From contig NC_070558.1 of assembly GCF_026914185.1 (NCBI RefSeq), positions 7,883,501 through 7,947,500 on the forward strand: 64,000 bases of DNA, given 5' to 3'. A program made the translations under genes and the position numbers. This document shows positions 1 through 11,672 of this stretch, one piece after another. The DNA comes from Puccinia triticina (taxonomy: Eukaryota > Basidiomycota > Pucciniomycetes > Pucciniales > Pucciniaceae). How positions within the stretch are numbered: position 1 is the first letter of the stretch; each line of letters starts with the position of its first letter. The notes under the pieces are model-generated. The model had not been told where the DNA came from. It saw nothing but the letters and a program-made list of their open reading frames with translations, and made no database searches.

Positions 1-346
1 CAATCCATGGTTCTAGAAACTTTCCCAAAGGATCAACTGCCTTTCTCTATCCTCTCCTTTGTCAGCACCCAACTTTGAGTCCCACTTGGAATTCTCACTG
101 ATTTCATCTTTTCTTCTTATATTCACCAACAGTCCAACAAATCCAATACATGTATTGTATATGCATATACATTCATGGTTTTTCAAAGTTGGAATTCATG
201 CATGCATAAATGCATAAATCATAAATTCATAAAAATTCTTTGGCTGGGAAAGCCAAAGATTACTTAAGCAGATTGGTGAGATCCCCTGCAAACAAAGTTT
301 TATGAATTTACAATTTATGCATTTATACATGCATGAACTTCAACTA
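1..346. other. AT-rich stretch, no gene seen
   Basis: No coding signal is visible. From about 190 there are scattered words of the kind found in the neighbouring MITE family (repeated cat/aaa-rich runs around atgcatgcataa), so this is probably old repeat debris. Confidence 0.4.
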
Positions 347-523
347 TGGTGTTCAAAGTTGGTTTGCATAATTTTATGCATGCATAAATCATAAAATCAT
401 AAAATATTTTTTGCAGGGGATATGACTGTCTGATTATGTAATACAAAATTTCCTCACCAAAATATTTCTATGATTTTATGATTTATGCATGCATAAAATT
501 ATGCAAACCAACTTTGAACACCA
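347..523. repeat. Palindromic MITE, TA target site (copy A)
   Basis: The left end reads TGGTGTTCAAAGTTGGTTTG and the right end is its reverse complement. The arms continue through a shared ATGCATGCATAA core, and TA flanks both sides (345-346 and 524-525). A second copy lies at 684-860, a nested copy at 40796-40973 and a diverged relative at 9745-9902. The TA duplication suggests a Tc1/mariner-type (Stowaway-like) non-autonomous element; the superfamily is inferred. Confidence 0.75.
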
Positions 524-683
524 TAAACTTTGAAGACCATAAATGTATCATCAGGGAAACCAATCTGGTACACCATGTTGGTATTTATTGGTATTGGATT
601 AGTTTTGATGTATTGGATTTGTTACACTGTTGCTTTCAGTTAATATCTTCTACCCAATATCCTTATTTGAAACAAAATATTTA

Positions 684-860
684 TGGTGTTCAAAGTTGGT
701 TTGCATAATTTTATGCATGCATAAATTATAAAATCATAAATATATTTTGGTGAGGAAATTTTGTATCACATAAACAGACAGTCATATCCCCTGCAAAAAA
801 GATTTTATGATTTTATGATTTATGCATGCATAAAATTATGCAAACCAACTTTGAACACCA
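684..860. repeat. Palindromic MITE, TA target site (copy B)
   Basis: Same family and size class as 347-523, with the same terminal TGGTGTTC...GAACACCA and TA on both sides. The roughly 160 bp between the two copies holds no recognisable gene. Confidence 0.75.
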
Positions 861-1648
861 TAATTGATCACAGCATGTTTCTGGTCTTAATTCATTGCTT
901 TATTAGGTGGGAAAGTGCTGTGGCAATAGCAGGAATTGCGGTTGGCAGTATGATTGATGAGGATGCATATGTGATTGGCATAGGGGCAAAAGTGGATTTT
1001 CCACTTCTCCCAGACCCTATATATGTGAAACCATGTAGTGTATAAAGGAAACTATTGAATTTTTGGAAGGCAAAAGCGGCTGTTTATTGGACGTGGATAA
1101 ACCACTCTGGGGCCCACACCATGATCTACATAGAAGCAATAAATGGATAAATATTTGTATAGAATTACACCCTTGATACTACAGTGTATGTACAGGATAT
1201 ATCAACACCAAAAAATGTCAAAGACTGATTGGAAAGGTATGAAAATGATCTGCTGAAGGGAATTAAGAAGAAGGGAAACTTGAAAGAGTGACAAAAAAGA
1301 AGTTACTGATCTATGTATAAGTTCTAACCGAGCAGACAAGGAAGTGATATACGATTCTTTACTGAGGTATATATCTCCACTGAAAAGCCAATGAAGGAAA
1401 TCGTGTAGCAAACACAAACACACATGCACATACTCCAGCCGACAGCGGCAAAGTGAATAAACAGGATATGGAGGGGTCGTCGGAGAGAGGAAAAGAGAAG
1501 CTCGGTGATTGGCAACAGGCAAGTTGATCCAGCTCCTATTCATGTCGTCAACATAAGCCCTCCATTGTCCGAAAACAAAAAGAGAGAGATAAATAGCTAA
1601 AGGACTTACAATCCCGAGAGAGAGAGAGAGAGAAAAAGTAGGAACAGT
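861..1648. other. Intergenic, downstream of nudE; GA microsatellite
   Basis: No supported gene. The segment next to 1648 is the 3' flank of the minus-strand NudE gene. It contains a GA dinucleotide tract at about 1617-1634. Confidence 0.4.
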
Positions 1649-3666
1649 TTATCTCTTGAAAGGTAATCCGGCCGAGCGAAGAGAAGTGCTGAACGATTTG
1701 CCCAGCCCATTAGCAGAAAGGTTTGACTTCTTATCGTGTGGATCGTTTTTAGTAGGCCCGATGTTGTTGGTCAATCCGGTGCTCTGTCTCCGGAGATGAC
1801 TCTTGCACAGCTCGTGGATACTCAACGGTCTGTTGAAGCGTTCGGTCATGTCGATCGAGGCTTTGCGTCGGGGGATTGCACAGGTCGGTGGGGCGTCTGA
1901 AGGGGCCATCATCGAGACCCCCAATTGATGATGTTGATGATCAGAAGAGATCGAGAGACGTGATAATGGTCGTGTTGATCGAGGTCGAGGAAGACCTGTC
2001 TCAGGAAACAGAAGTAGAAGATGAGAATTTGATATTCTCTGCAGATAAAAAGCTTGGAAGAGACTGACCGGTGTCAAGATCTTTGTCCTGTGAGGTAGCT
2101 GGTTGGGTAACGTTTCGGGATGCTGTGAGAGTGATTGCATTGGGCTGCCTTCTTGGGCTGCGAGTGGTACTGCTTCGATTGAGGGCGGAATTGATATGTG
2201 CAGCCGATTTAGAGTGGACTGAGCTAGTCAGAAGGGAAGTCTTCGGTACCGGGATGGCACTGACCGTCCGCAAGTTCCTCGAGCTGACCAGTTTCTTCGT
2301 CATCCCTTGCATCCGTTCCGTCTCAGCACGAAGGGACTGGAGATGGGAGCTTCCTTTGGTCAGATTTCTAGGGTTCAGGGGCGTTTCTAGAGACGGCCGG
2401 CTTCGTGATTGAGAGCGTCGTGTTCTGGAAACTGCAGTGGCCGATGTTGCCAAGCGCTGGTCGGGCGAGAAGAGGGTTTGAAGCGGCTTATTAGGGGCGG
2501 GCTGAGCAGGCTTGACGCGAAGAGAACCAGCTTTCTTCAGTTGGATGGCAGTCAAGGGCTTGGCGTTTTGTGACTTGGGGGAGCCAATTTCAGCAGCCAT
2601 TGAGCTCAGCCTGCGTCGAGGGGAATCTCGGGCTTCCGCCATCGAGGTTGGCTTGGTTCTGATCATCGGTCGCGAGGGTGACGACATCTCGTCTGTGTCC
2701 TTCAGCACTTCCAATCCAGGCTCACTGAGAGGGGTTTCTGAAAATGTTCGGGCGGTGGCGGTGAGTTGACAGCCTTCAGGGCTTGGTGAAAAGACGCGAC
2801 GTGTTACGTCATCTGCCGGTGAGATGGTCGAGTTGGCTAGATGTTCACGCAGGACGGCTAGTTCTTCGGTCATATCTTGACAAATTCACAGAAGCCAATG
2901 TTAGCAAAGATTACATGTCGCACTGGAGATCTTCCATCAATTCACCTCTCAGATCATCTTTGAGCCTCTGATGTTCTTCTTCCAGTTTACTTTTCTCGAT
3001 CAGTTCGTCTTCGAGTAAAGTGATCCTTTCGATTGCTTTCCCGTACTTGCTTTCAACATCTTGTAGGGAACTGGCCACCATCCTAAGATTCCACATGGAT
3101 TGGTCAGCATTCTTCGTGCTGGATCTCTCTCGAGGTGATGGGCAGAGAAACTTACCTCTCTTTACCTTCCAGCTCGTCGTTGTCCAGTTCCATGTCGCGA
3201 AGCCTGGTCCGATACTCTTCGTTAGATTTTCTGCATGTTTCAAGCTCAGTCTGCATGTGTGTCATCGTCTTCGTATGATCTTTTAAGGAAGAGTGGTACT
3301 TGATCTAATGTTTGTGTTGAAAAGGTCAGTTGAATGCTGAGTTTGGCAAGCTCAGAGAAGAACAGAGATTGGATTCACTTTCCACTGATCGATTTCATGC
3401 AGCAAATGTTCTTCCTTTCCCCTCAATTCCTTCAACTGTTTTTCGGTGGCCTGAAGTTCTCTTTCGAGCTCAGCCTCAAGTTCTTTGGAAGATATCTGAA
3501 ACTCGTCGAGGGCCGACTTAGTATCGTCTAGATCACATTGCAAGCTCCGCGCTAAGCTTCTGTAGTAGTCCAGCGCATCTCCGTCGGACGTAAAGCTGAT
3601 CAAGAGGGTATATCAGCTATTTGTGAGGCAGAGGTTGTGCAAGATTGCTCACGATGGCTCTTCCAT
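1649..3666 (-). CDS. NudE/NDEL1-family nuclear distribution protein
   Basis: Adaptor that links LIS1/NudF to cytoplasmic dynein in nuclear migration (family knowledge). Exons on the minus strand: 3666-3653, 3595-3379, 3304-3156, 3082-2946, 2875-2069, 1896-1649. All introns are GT-AG and the frame closes to 523 aa. Residues 1-172 form the family's N-terminal coiled coil: DALDYYRSL near the start, the EFQISSKELEAELERELQ heptads, then SLQDVESKYGKAIERITLLE and EDELIEKSKLEEEHQRLK, all close to fungal NudE. The rest is Ser/Pro/Arg-rich, with a conserved LRAETERMQGMTKKLVSSRN block near residue 355. The start is a 14-nt first exon (M-E-E-P-S); splicing restores the DALDYY frame. The least certain boundary is the last intron, which uses GTCAGT as donor. 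Confidence 0.88.
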
Positions 3667-5279
3667 GGTGAATTATCGGAATTTGATCTGTGGTCGTTCT
3701 TGGGGGCAGCGTTTCTGGATAGTCAATCTGTTGTGGGATTGGTCTTGAGGATCGTAATGAGTGGTGGTGGGAAGTGGATGCGTCTGACCCGCCTGGCCGG
3801 GAAGTTTGGACGGAGGGGGAAATGGGATTAATTGCAGTGGCAGCGGAATCAATCCGATTGGTTTTATATACTCTCCTGTATGTGGATACAGATTTCCCCG
3901 CCACCCGCACAACCCCATAGCCATTGGCTTACGTAAGTGCAATCCACATAAGGTTTCAAGATCAGCCACCAGGGAACAGCTTGACAGGACCCTGGCAAGC
4001 GCGGCCAGAGGGTACGCATGAAAATCAATTCAAAAATCGTGGGATTCATACATTTTTAAAAGTCATTTTTGGCTTTTCTTGCCAACATTTACCACATTTT
4101 GAGGAGAAGTTAGCAGTACATTATTCTCCCTTTAAGCCTACATGTGCCCATCTTTTCAGAATCCATTTATCATGTTTGGTTGTGAGCCAAAGTGGCTTTA
4201 AACATTCATACATTTTCATGCGTACCCTCTGGCCGCGCTTGCCAGGGTCCTCCAGCCCGAGTCAGAGTCACAGACAAGCTCCTTCAAGCGGGACATCAAT
4301 CGACCAGGATGGGGTGGTTCATAACCATACATTTTTATGTGGAAGCACTTGAACGTGTGCTCCCCCAATGTGTGATGGGTAAACGACAGGTAAATCACAG
4401 CTGAACCCACTTTTAAACGGTCTTGGATTAGCCAAATCAAGGGATTTGTTGAAGCCTTGTTTTCAGAACTGTAAAAAATGTATTTAGCTTTTTTTTAACA
4501 GATGATCATCCAATCCAGTCAAAGTTTTCCAAGACCCAGCACACCACTCAACACCCACCCAAAACAGCACGCTTCTTTTCTTCTCTGATGACCATCGCAC
4601 AACAACAACAACAGCAACAACAACAGAAACAAAAAGACAACAACAGCCAAAAGACAACAAAACAAAGCAAAGATGAGAGAGAGAGAGAGACAGAGAGAAG
4701 ACTACAACACACAACAAAGCACAACCAATTATGTAAATATTCACAACAAACAACAGTCTTTTTGTAATCTGGACACACTAACACATACAAAGAAAAACAC
4801 GCATGTGAGTGCCAAAAAAGAACAACAGGGAAGAAGGGATCCAAGTCCACCATGATCGATAAACAACAACGAGCGTCCTCTAGAGTCGTAGTAGCTTCAA
4901 GAGAGAGAGAGAGAGATAAGAACTGTGGATGGAAGAGTGGGTTGTTGTCTTTGAGGAGAGACAAGAGCGAGGGGAGTGGGAGTGGGAGATCGGATGTCGG
5001 AGGAAGCGGGGAATGGGATAAGTGGAGAGAGAAAGTAAGATATTTGGACTGGTTTGTTTTGATTTATGTTTACATACACCTGTGAATTGTGAATATCTTT
5101 GTTAGTTTCAACTGCCTTTTGAGCTGTTGTTGTTATAGAAATGTACAGCTATATATAGAAGAAGAGAGTCGACCGTTTGGAAAGAAGTGATAAATCAAAA
5201 ATATATATAGATAGATAGATAGGAAACGGGAAGGAGTTTTGTATGTCAATGAGTTTTGGAGCGTGCACATGCGGGGTTT
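3667..5279. other. Intergenic between nudE (5' side) and the C2H2 gene (3' side)
   Basis: No supported gene. It holds the promoter side of nudE next to 3667, a TIR element at 3987-4250, CAA/CAG-rich simple repeats at about 4600-4640, GA tracts at about 4675-4700 and 4900-4916, and the 3' flank of the zinc-finger gene. Long frames on both strands here are low complexity. Confidence 0.5.
3987..4250. repeat. Small MITE with ~38-bp terminal inverted repeats
   Basis: GGACCCTGGCAAGCGCGGCC at the left end continues into AGAGGGTACGCATGAAAAT. The right end (about 4213-4250) is the near-perfect reverse complement. The 190-bp middle is AT-rich and non-coding. I see no clear target-site duplication, so the class is open. 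It lies just upstream of the nudE start and could affect its promoter. Confidence 0.7.
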
Positions 5280-7608
5280 TTAAAGTTCCATTCCGATCAC
5301 TTCGTCGCCCTCGACTCTTTCGCGTTCTCTTTCGGTAGAAGGAGACCATCCATCATCGTCGTCGTCTTCTTCCTCGGTAGTGGACTCGTCCTCGACGGGC
5401 AGCTTGTCGCCATTATGCGCGGAGGCAGCGGGTTGGCCGGCGGGCGCAGGGGCCGTGGGAGGGAACGGTTCGTCGTCGACGAGGTCGGAGTGATGGAAGT
5501 GGCGACGGCCTTCGAAGCGGAGCTGGCTGTCCTGGTAGGGCGTCGTGGGCTTGAAGATCGACTCGGAGGCGTGGTAGACGAACTGGTTGGCTTGGTGGTG
5601 GGTGTCCAGAGCAGGCTGGTAGGCGACCATCGCCGGGAGAGAGGCCACCAGCCGGCTCTTCGGGCCCGAGCTCGACAGGGCCAGGCGTTCCAGGGAGCCC
5701 AGGTTGGAGACCACGCTCGAGACCGATTGCGGGTTGCGCCGCTCGAAATAGCCGATCGGTGGCGGCCCAGAAACCGACGAGGAGATGCTACTGCTCCGCA
5801 CACTCCCTCCGCGCCCCTCGATCCGCGGCTTGGCCCGGCCGACATTCGAGCATGAGCTCTCCTCGCCATCCAGCGACATCGAAAACATGATCTCATCTTC
5901 CCCCTCTTCCCCAGCCGCCTCCGAGCCACGTTCGTCTTCGGCAGATCCTTGCATCCCTGCATCTTCGTTCATCTCCACATCCGTACTTTCCCGCGTCTGG
6001 CGCAAGGGAACACATGAGGTTGACGAGGAGCGGTAATGGTGGTGGGGATGGCTGAGCGCACGAGCCGCTTGGCGCGAATAAATCACTTCCAGGTTGACTT
6101 GGTCCGAGCCCAGGAGACCAGCCTCAGACGAGGAAACCGCTGCAGGCCACAACGACCTTGACTCGGGTAAGCTTCCAGATGGTGCCGCTAAAATCGCAGC
6201 CGCCTAGACATCATGTTGAATATCCGGGTGGATAAATAGCAAGTCAAAAACATGATTCCTTGGGATGTGACGACCAATCCAGTTTCTTATTCTAGATTCA
6301 ATGTGTCTATGCGCAAGAGCGACATTTTTTGGAGTACAGAATAACCGAAGCGAAAAAAATGGACTAAAAACTGACCTCTAACATTTGCACTTGCTGATGT
6401 TTGCTCAACATTAGCTTTGAGGCATCTGCCCAGTACTTTTTTTTTTTTCGTCAAAGGGGGAAAAAAAGTACAAAACAAGATTTTTTGTTTTATTGAGAAT
6501 CAGCATCCTAAGTTACATTTTGTTGTACTCCATCAAGTCAATCAATGAGCGATGGTCTGCTAGATCAACAAACAACACGAGAGAGTTGCGCATTTTGCGT
6601 TAGAAGAACGTAGATAGGGATAGTTACCTCGGTGTGCTCCCAGCGATGCTTCACTAAGCACTGGGGGTGTCTGTAAACCTGTCGACGACGATCATCGGAG
6701 GAGGGAAAGATGGCGAAGTGGTGGACGGGCAGTGGTGCGTTTGAGTGAGATATCGTTGTCGGATTGGGTACGTAGCGAAATGAAAGAACACAGGAAAGTC
6801 AGCTTGGGTGTGATTAGGGAAACTGACTAATGTCTACGTAATCAATTGTGTGTATTCAAATGCAATCGGCCAAAAGGAGAGATAGATATGTAAGGTCGAA
6901 GATCATCTAGCTCATCAGTTCCACCCGGACTGGATGCATGTGGGACGGGGTAGGTGACATGTGAACAGGTCTGGATTGGCAGCGACCGCCGCAAATCGCT
7001 GACGGCAAGGCCAGATCAGGAGACACACAGAAGAGGGGGGGCTGGCTGACCTTGAGACACTTCTCACACTTGAACAGCTGGTTCGTCTTCGCTGGCTCAC
7101 GCCTGTTGCTGTTGGTTGTGGTGTTGCTGCTGGCGGCGACGGCGGCTGGGAGATTGCTGGTGGTGGGCGTGGGGGCTGGATGGTAGCTGCTGGAGAGTGC
7201 GACGGCCTGGGTGTGTCGATGGTGGATGCGCTGCTGGTGGTTGTTCCTGAGCGGGGACTGGGAGAGGTTCCGGGGATGGGTGAGATGGTGGTAGCTGAGA
7301 TGGTGGGGGTGGAGGGACGAGGAGGAGGTGGAGGAGGAGGATGGGGAGGGGGGGGAGGCGGGCCGGAGCTTGTGGTGGTGTCTGTTGGTGGACTGGTTCG
7401 GCGGGGAGCCGAGGCTGTTGGAGAGGGAGGAGTGGCGGGAGCTGCGTTCGAAGCGTCTGCTTTCGGCGACTGCAGCCTCGGCACTGGTGCTGAGCAGGAG
7501 GAGCGAGGCTGGCTTGGCTGCTGGGGACGACGAGATGAGCTGGAGCCGGTCAGGGTTGGGGTCGATGTGGCGACGGTCGGTGGTGATGGTCCTGGTCGAG
7601 CTCAGCAT
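5280..7608 (-). CDS. Fungal C2H2 zinc-finger protein
   Basis: Probable nuclear DNA- or RNA-binding protein. Exons 7608-7051, 6678-6628, 6435-6376 and 6203-5280 join in phase 0 to 530 aa. The finger is C181-x2-C184-x12-H197-x3-H201, split between exons 1 and 2 (FKCEKCLK, then VYRHPQCLVKHRWEHTE). It is followed by SKHQQVQMLEAAAIL and SLWPAAVSSSEAGLLGS, a block I recognise from a widespread but functionally poorly defined fungal C2H2 family. The N-terminal 180 residues are Ser/Pro/His-rich and probably disordered. The C terminus is acidic (EEEDDDDD). The ATG at 7608 is the first after a likely leader intron (donor GTATGT at 7742, branch ctaac near 7678), so a short upstream coding exon cannot be excluded. 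No specific function is assigned. Confidence 0.85.
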
Positions 7609-8099
7609 GGCTGGTTCTGATGGGCGGAGGGGCAGGCTGGGAAGCGGGTTGGGTGGCTGGCAGCTTAAATAATATGTTAGGTAAGCGAGTGCTGTGAATA
7701 ATTTCAGCAGTATGTAGTACTCTTGGCCGGAGTGGTACATACCGCTCGAGTGCTGTGGTGGAGGGTCGGAGTGGTGGGCCGGGGTGGAGCTGGCTTATGT
7801 CATCTCTACCCACCCTGACCCACCTGATCCGGCCATCCCAGCTGAGCAACTCGAGCGGAGTTGGAACATACCAGTCCGGCTGACGTCAGCTGACTTCACA
7901 TGTATACACTCGCCACATACCACAAGTAAGGCACACAAGCCAATTGATCAACATGAGTTCAAACAAGCCAACCTCAATCACATATGCACACAGAAAATGG
8001 CTTCAGGGCAGTGTCGGAAACTGTGGAGAAGCTACGTATGCATATTCACAAAAAGGGGAACCCTACATACAGCTTCTCTTGAGGAGAATTCACAAAAAC
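7609..8099. promoter_or_regulatory. 5' leader/promoter region of the C2H2 gene, with probable leader intron
   Basis: On the minus strand a GTATGT donor at 7742, a CTAAC branch-like word near 7678 and AG at about 7665-7664 or 7658-7657 look like an intron just upstream of the chosen start. The region above 7750 should hold the promoter. I see no specific operator. Plus-strand frames here have no family features. Confidence 0.4.
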
Positions 8100-8790
8100 A
8101 GCATGGGTGATCTGCTGCACTGCGCTACCAAAAGCGCACGCTGTAGCGCAGCGCACCTACGCTACAGCGTTAGGATGAGCGGAAGCGCTGGCGGCCTGGC
8201 GCTGCGCTAGATGCGCTACTGTGTAGCAAAGAAGGCACCTTATTCCAAATATATTTGGCAGTGGAAATCCCCAATCGATAGTGGAAATCCCTGACTGACA
8301 GCGGAATTGTCTGACTGACAGCGGGAATCCCTGACTGATAGCGGGAATCCCGCTACTGGGCTAGTTAATAGCAGCAAACACGCTGCTGCGCTATTTTATA
8401 GCGCAAGTCTGCAAAATCACTATCCAGTGGACTCAGACAGCGAGTATCTTTGATTGTCACTTGTCTTTTCTCGTATTACTTATCTGGCCCTTGTCCCCCT
8501 AAAAAAAACCAATCAATAGTGGCAGCTTTCAATAATACAGCGCCAATATCACACTATTTAGCAGCTATTATAGCGCGCACACGCTGCGCTACCGCTATTT
8601 TGTGGCGATTTTGCGCTACTTTTGCGCTAGAGCAGTGCACTATATTTTTGAGAAAATCCCCCACCAATCCCCTTAGCTGAAGCGCAGCGGCTTTGACACT
8701 ATAAATTAGCGCAGCACAGCGCACCCAAGCCCCACTGCGCTGCTCTTTTTGCAGCTGCAGCGCTTCACCCTTGTTGGCACCCACTTCTTC
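8100..8790. repeat. GCGCTA-rich MITE-like block (diverged copy)
   Basis: Dense in words such as TAGCGC, GCGCTAC and GTAGCGCAGCGC on both strands, with weak inverted ends (GGGTGATCTGCTGCA on the left; a related GGGTGAAGCGCTGCAG on the reverse right end). It resembles the better-defined elements at 23008-23484, 29949-30833 and 48718-49206. The middle carries a short tandem of GACTGACAGCGG-type units at about 8285-8350. Confidence 0.55.
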
Positions 8791-9342
8791 ATGATGAAAA
8801 ATTAATCAGACAAAGATGTTTTGGCTGAAAGTATGTAATTTTTTCCATAGAGAGCTTGAAGATTGTGTTTTTTTTTTTTTTTCAAACATGCTGACATGAA
8901 TAGACTCAAAAATTTGTTGGATGCTCACCTGAATTTCAAATTATTCTCAGAGAAGGATCAAAGTCCAGATTACACAAATACAAACCACATGGTATCAACT
9001 CAAGTCCAATAAAGCCAGTACTTGAATGGGTCAACAGCATCATTGTCACAGAGAACATCTCAAGGAAAAAGAAAAAAAAAAAAAACAGGGCATCTTTCCT
9101 CCAACACTTGGTAGTTAATTACACTACCTCACGTGGTTGACAGTAGCAAATTTATACTTGCTGGCCCACCAAATCATCTCTTCTTCCAGAAAGTTTTTTT
9201 TGATGCCCAGTATTATGCATATACCATCAGACAATATCAGTTTTTGTTTTACTTTTAAGATCTAAAGATTGCTACTGCTAGCAGATAGGGTGGTGCCTTG
9301 GAAATTTTGGCACATGATGCATTGCAACCAAAGCCCCATTCA
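8791..9342. other. No gene seen; unique-looking AT-rich DNA
   Basis: Only poly-T (about 8868-8882) and poly-A (about 9065-9085) runs stand out. Confidence 0.35.
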
Positions 9343-9644
9343 GAGAATTCACATTTGTTGGGGTAAGTTGATGATTTCAAGGAACTTAAACCGGCTGGCA
9401 ATCACCTTGGTTTGGGCTAACCCTGGGTCAACGAACCTCAGGCTTGATTTCAGGTTTAGGCTAACTAAATTTAGCTAGCCTAAACCTGAAATTTAGTCTC
9501 AGGCTAGGGCATTTCCAATGTCAGTTAGCCTGAAACTCAGCCAGCAAACGTGCTTGCCCACTTAAGATAGCCTCAGTCAGCTAACCCGCCCGAAATCCCA
9601 GGCTTACTTGACCCAAGAATTTAGCAAACAAATGTGAATGCTCT
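9343..9644. repeat. MITE with GAG(C)ATTCACATTTG ends
   Basis: The left end GAGAATTCACATTTGTTG and the right end (reverse GAGCATTCACATTTGTTTGC) are inverted repeats. Internal palindromes (TTTAGGCTAACTAAATTTAG) and repeats of TCAGGCT follow. A related left end occurs at 36630. The GAGCAT-type terminus resembles the PIF/Harbinger element at 18202-22615; flanks TCA and TTA would be a diverged 3-bp duplication. Class inferred. Confidence 0.6.
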
Positions 9645-9744
9645 TAAGGGGACTTTTGCTGCTCATCATGAGTTTAGATGTGTTTTACAGTCACTTCTAA
9701 GTTAACTTCTGCATGATGCAATAGTGTGTTACATTTTGCATTTA

Positions 9745-9902
9745 TGGTATTCAAGATTGCATATGTCACTGTTTACATAAAATCATAAAGCCAATTTTGG
9801 CTGGGAGATGTCAGAATGCATAAAACTTTAAAGTGACATCTCCCAGCTAAAATTGCAGTTTATGATTTTATGTAAAAACATCTTATGCAATTTTGAATAC
9901 CA
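9745..9902. repeat. Diverged member of the TA MITE family
   Basis: Ends TGGTATTCAAGATTGCATA and its reverse complement, with TA on both sides (9743-9744, 9903-9904). The internal CATAAAATCATAAA words match the 347-523 family. Confidence 0.6.
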
Positions 9903-9905
9903 TAA

Positions 9906-10421
9906 TTTTACGGGGCTAAAACACCCATCATTACATTACAGGCTGAGAGAAAAACAGCCCACTACAGACAATGGTCATGTAACAGGGAAGCAACCAAGTC
10001 CACTACATCCACACCAGGCAAATTGTGGTCATGTTATCAGGTTACCTCAAAGACAAATATGACACCAAATCTGCAGTCACTTTGCTTTTGCCTGCCAAAT
10101 GGAACTCATGTTTTTTGCTCCGGACATCATCACCTTGCACTGCAAGAAAAACTCTAGAAACTGCGTGCAGTTGAGATGCAAGAGCTCAAGGCAAGCTGTG
10201 CCTCACGCAAGAATCAAGAACTGGTTGATTCCATGCACATTGTCTAATTTATGCAAGAGTGACTCTAAGGTACAAAAAACTAAGTACAGGAGTTGATACC
10301 TGTGCAAATTCCCCTTTGACATGCACATAACCCTTTCCTGTGCATATATCCCTTTTGTATGCATTCACCCCTTTCATAATGCTTACATAGCCCTTTATGT
10401 GCACATACCCCTTTCATGTAT
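9906..10421. other. No gene seen
   Basis: Contains a degenerate tandem of CATA(A/T)CCCCTTT-type units at about 10320-10415 (ATGCACATA...CCCTTTC) that continues across the next element at 11053-11095. This shows the element at 10422 was inserted into it. Confidence 0.45.
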
Positions 10422-11052
10422 TAAGGATCGCCAAGTGATACCCGTTTGGTGGTACCCGGCACCCGCGGCCTTACGGCGGGTACCCGCCCGCGGGTGCGGG
10501 TGTTGGAATTTGGCGAAAAAAAACCCAGGTACCCGGGTACCCGTGGTCAACACCCGCCACTGTATTTTGGATCAAGTTGCCGCAGCACCTCTTGAGGCCG
10601 TCAATGACCAGTCAGTGCTGGTCTGCAAGAGGGCTACACAGCCCCCTCGATGACCGGCACACACCGGTCATTGAGAAGGCACACCTCCCTCTTGATTACC
10701 GGCACACATTGGTCATCAAGAAGGCGCACAACCCTGTCGATGCCAGTCATCAAGAGGGTCTCACTCAGCCCTCTTGATGACCGGCACACACCAGTCATCA
10801 AGAAGGCACCCTCCCTCTCAATGACCGGCCCACACCGGTCATCAAGAAGGCACACCTCCCTCTTGATGACCGGCACACATCAGTCATGAAGAAGGCACAT
10901 TTCTTCCCTGAAAGTACCCGCGGTACCCGCGAAAAACACCCGGGGTACCCGCCCGCGGGTGCCGGGTGGGATCGCGGGTGTCCAGATTTGCTAAAAAACA
11001 GTGGCGGTACCTGCACCCGCCGCGGGTACCCGGGTTCACTTGGTGATCCTTA
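10422..11052. repeat. hAT-type MITE, GGTACCCG-rich, 8-bp TSD
   Basis: Terminal inverted repeats TAAGGATCGCCAAGTGA and, from the right, TAAGGATCACCAAGTGA. An exact 8-bp duplication TCATGTAT sits at 10414-10421 and 11053-11060. Both subterminal regions are packed with GGTACCCG and CGGGTG words in inverted order. The centre (about 10600-10895) is a palindromic CCGGTCAT array. The 8-bp TSD points to the hAT superfamily. Non-coding. Confidence 0.8.
10600..10895. repeat. Palindromic CCGGTCAT array (inside the hAT-type MITE)
   Basis: Seven or so units of about 40-45 bp, each a small palindrome of the form GATGACCGGCACACACCGGTCATCAAG with AAGGCACACCTCCC-type spacers. Variation between units is mostly at the spacer and CG positions. 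Confidence 0.75.
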
Positions 11053-11099
11053 TCATGTATGTATATCCCTTTAATGTGCATGTATCCCTTTCACAATGT

Positions 11100-11287
11100 G
11101 TACCACACCTCAATGACTGTTCTCAATGACCGTCTCAATTTCTCATTTGAGACGGTCATCAAGTTGTATGCGTTGATGAACGGTTGGCTCTGTTCATCAA
11201 GGTACCTATGTACCTCAATGACCAGCCAGCTGGCCGGTCATCAAGGTGTATGCATATGTTGATGACTGTTCAGATGGTCATTGAGGT
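11100..11287. repeat. Palindromic CCGGTCAT array (left of the 3.5-kb element)
   Basis: Units such as CTCAATGACCAGCCAGCTGGCCGGTCATCAAGGTGTAT. The array is interrupted by the element at 11288-14795 and resumes at 14796, so the element was inserted into it. Confidence 0.65.
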
Positions 11288-11672
11288 ATACACCCCGGAC
11301 GCAAAACTTCAAAGGAGCTCCGGGTTGACTCCGGAGATCCTTTGAAGTTCCCACCTGCAAGGCGGGGACGTCTTGGTTGGGTCAAACCGGCCTTTCGAAG
11401 GGACTCCAAAGTCAAATCCCAGAGTCCTTCGAACCCGCTTTGGAGTTAACTCAAAGTGGATATCCCCTTTGAGTTCTCTCCAAACTGGACTCCGGAGGAC
11501 AGTTGGAAAAATCCGGAGGAATCTCAAAGGACATTTGAAGTCAAATGACTTCAAATGTCCTTTGAGTGCCAAATTCAAATAATATTTGAAAAAATATTGG
11601 ATATTATTCAAATATTATTTGAGCTGGGTCCCACCTGGGCCTGCTTGTTTTTTCAAATGCTCCTCTGCCCGG

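Noticed and set aside
5256..5855. Long plus-strand frame opposite the C2H2 gene
   Set aside because: It is the antisense shadow of the acidic/Ser-rich C terminus; the minus-strand exons splice in frame and show family motifs.
7180..7672. Gly/Val-rich plus-strand frames
   Set aside because: Antisense of the Ser/Pro/His-rich N terminus of the C2H2 protein; composition-driven.
10600..10895. CRISPR-like spacing of repeats
   Set aside because: Units are palindromes with degenerate spacers in a eukaryotic transposon context, without unique spacers or cas genes.
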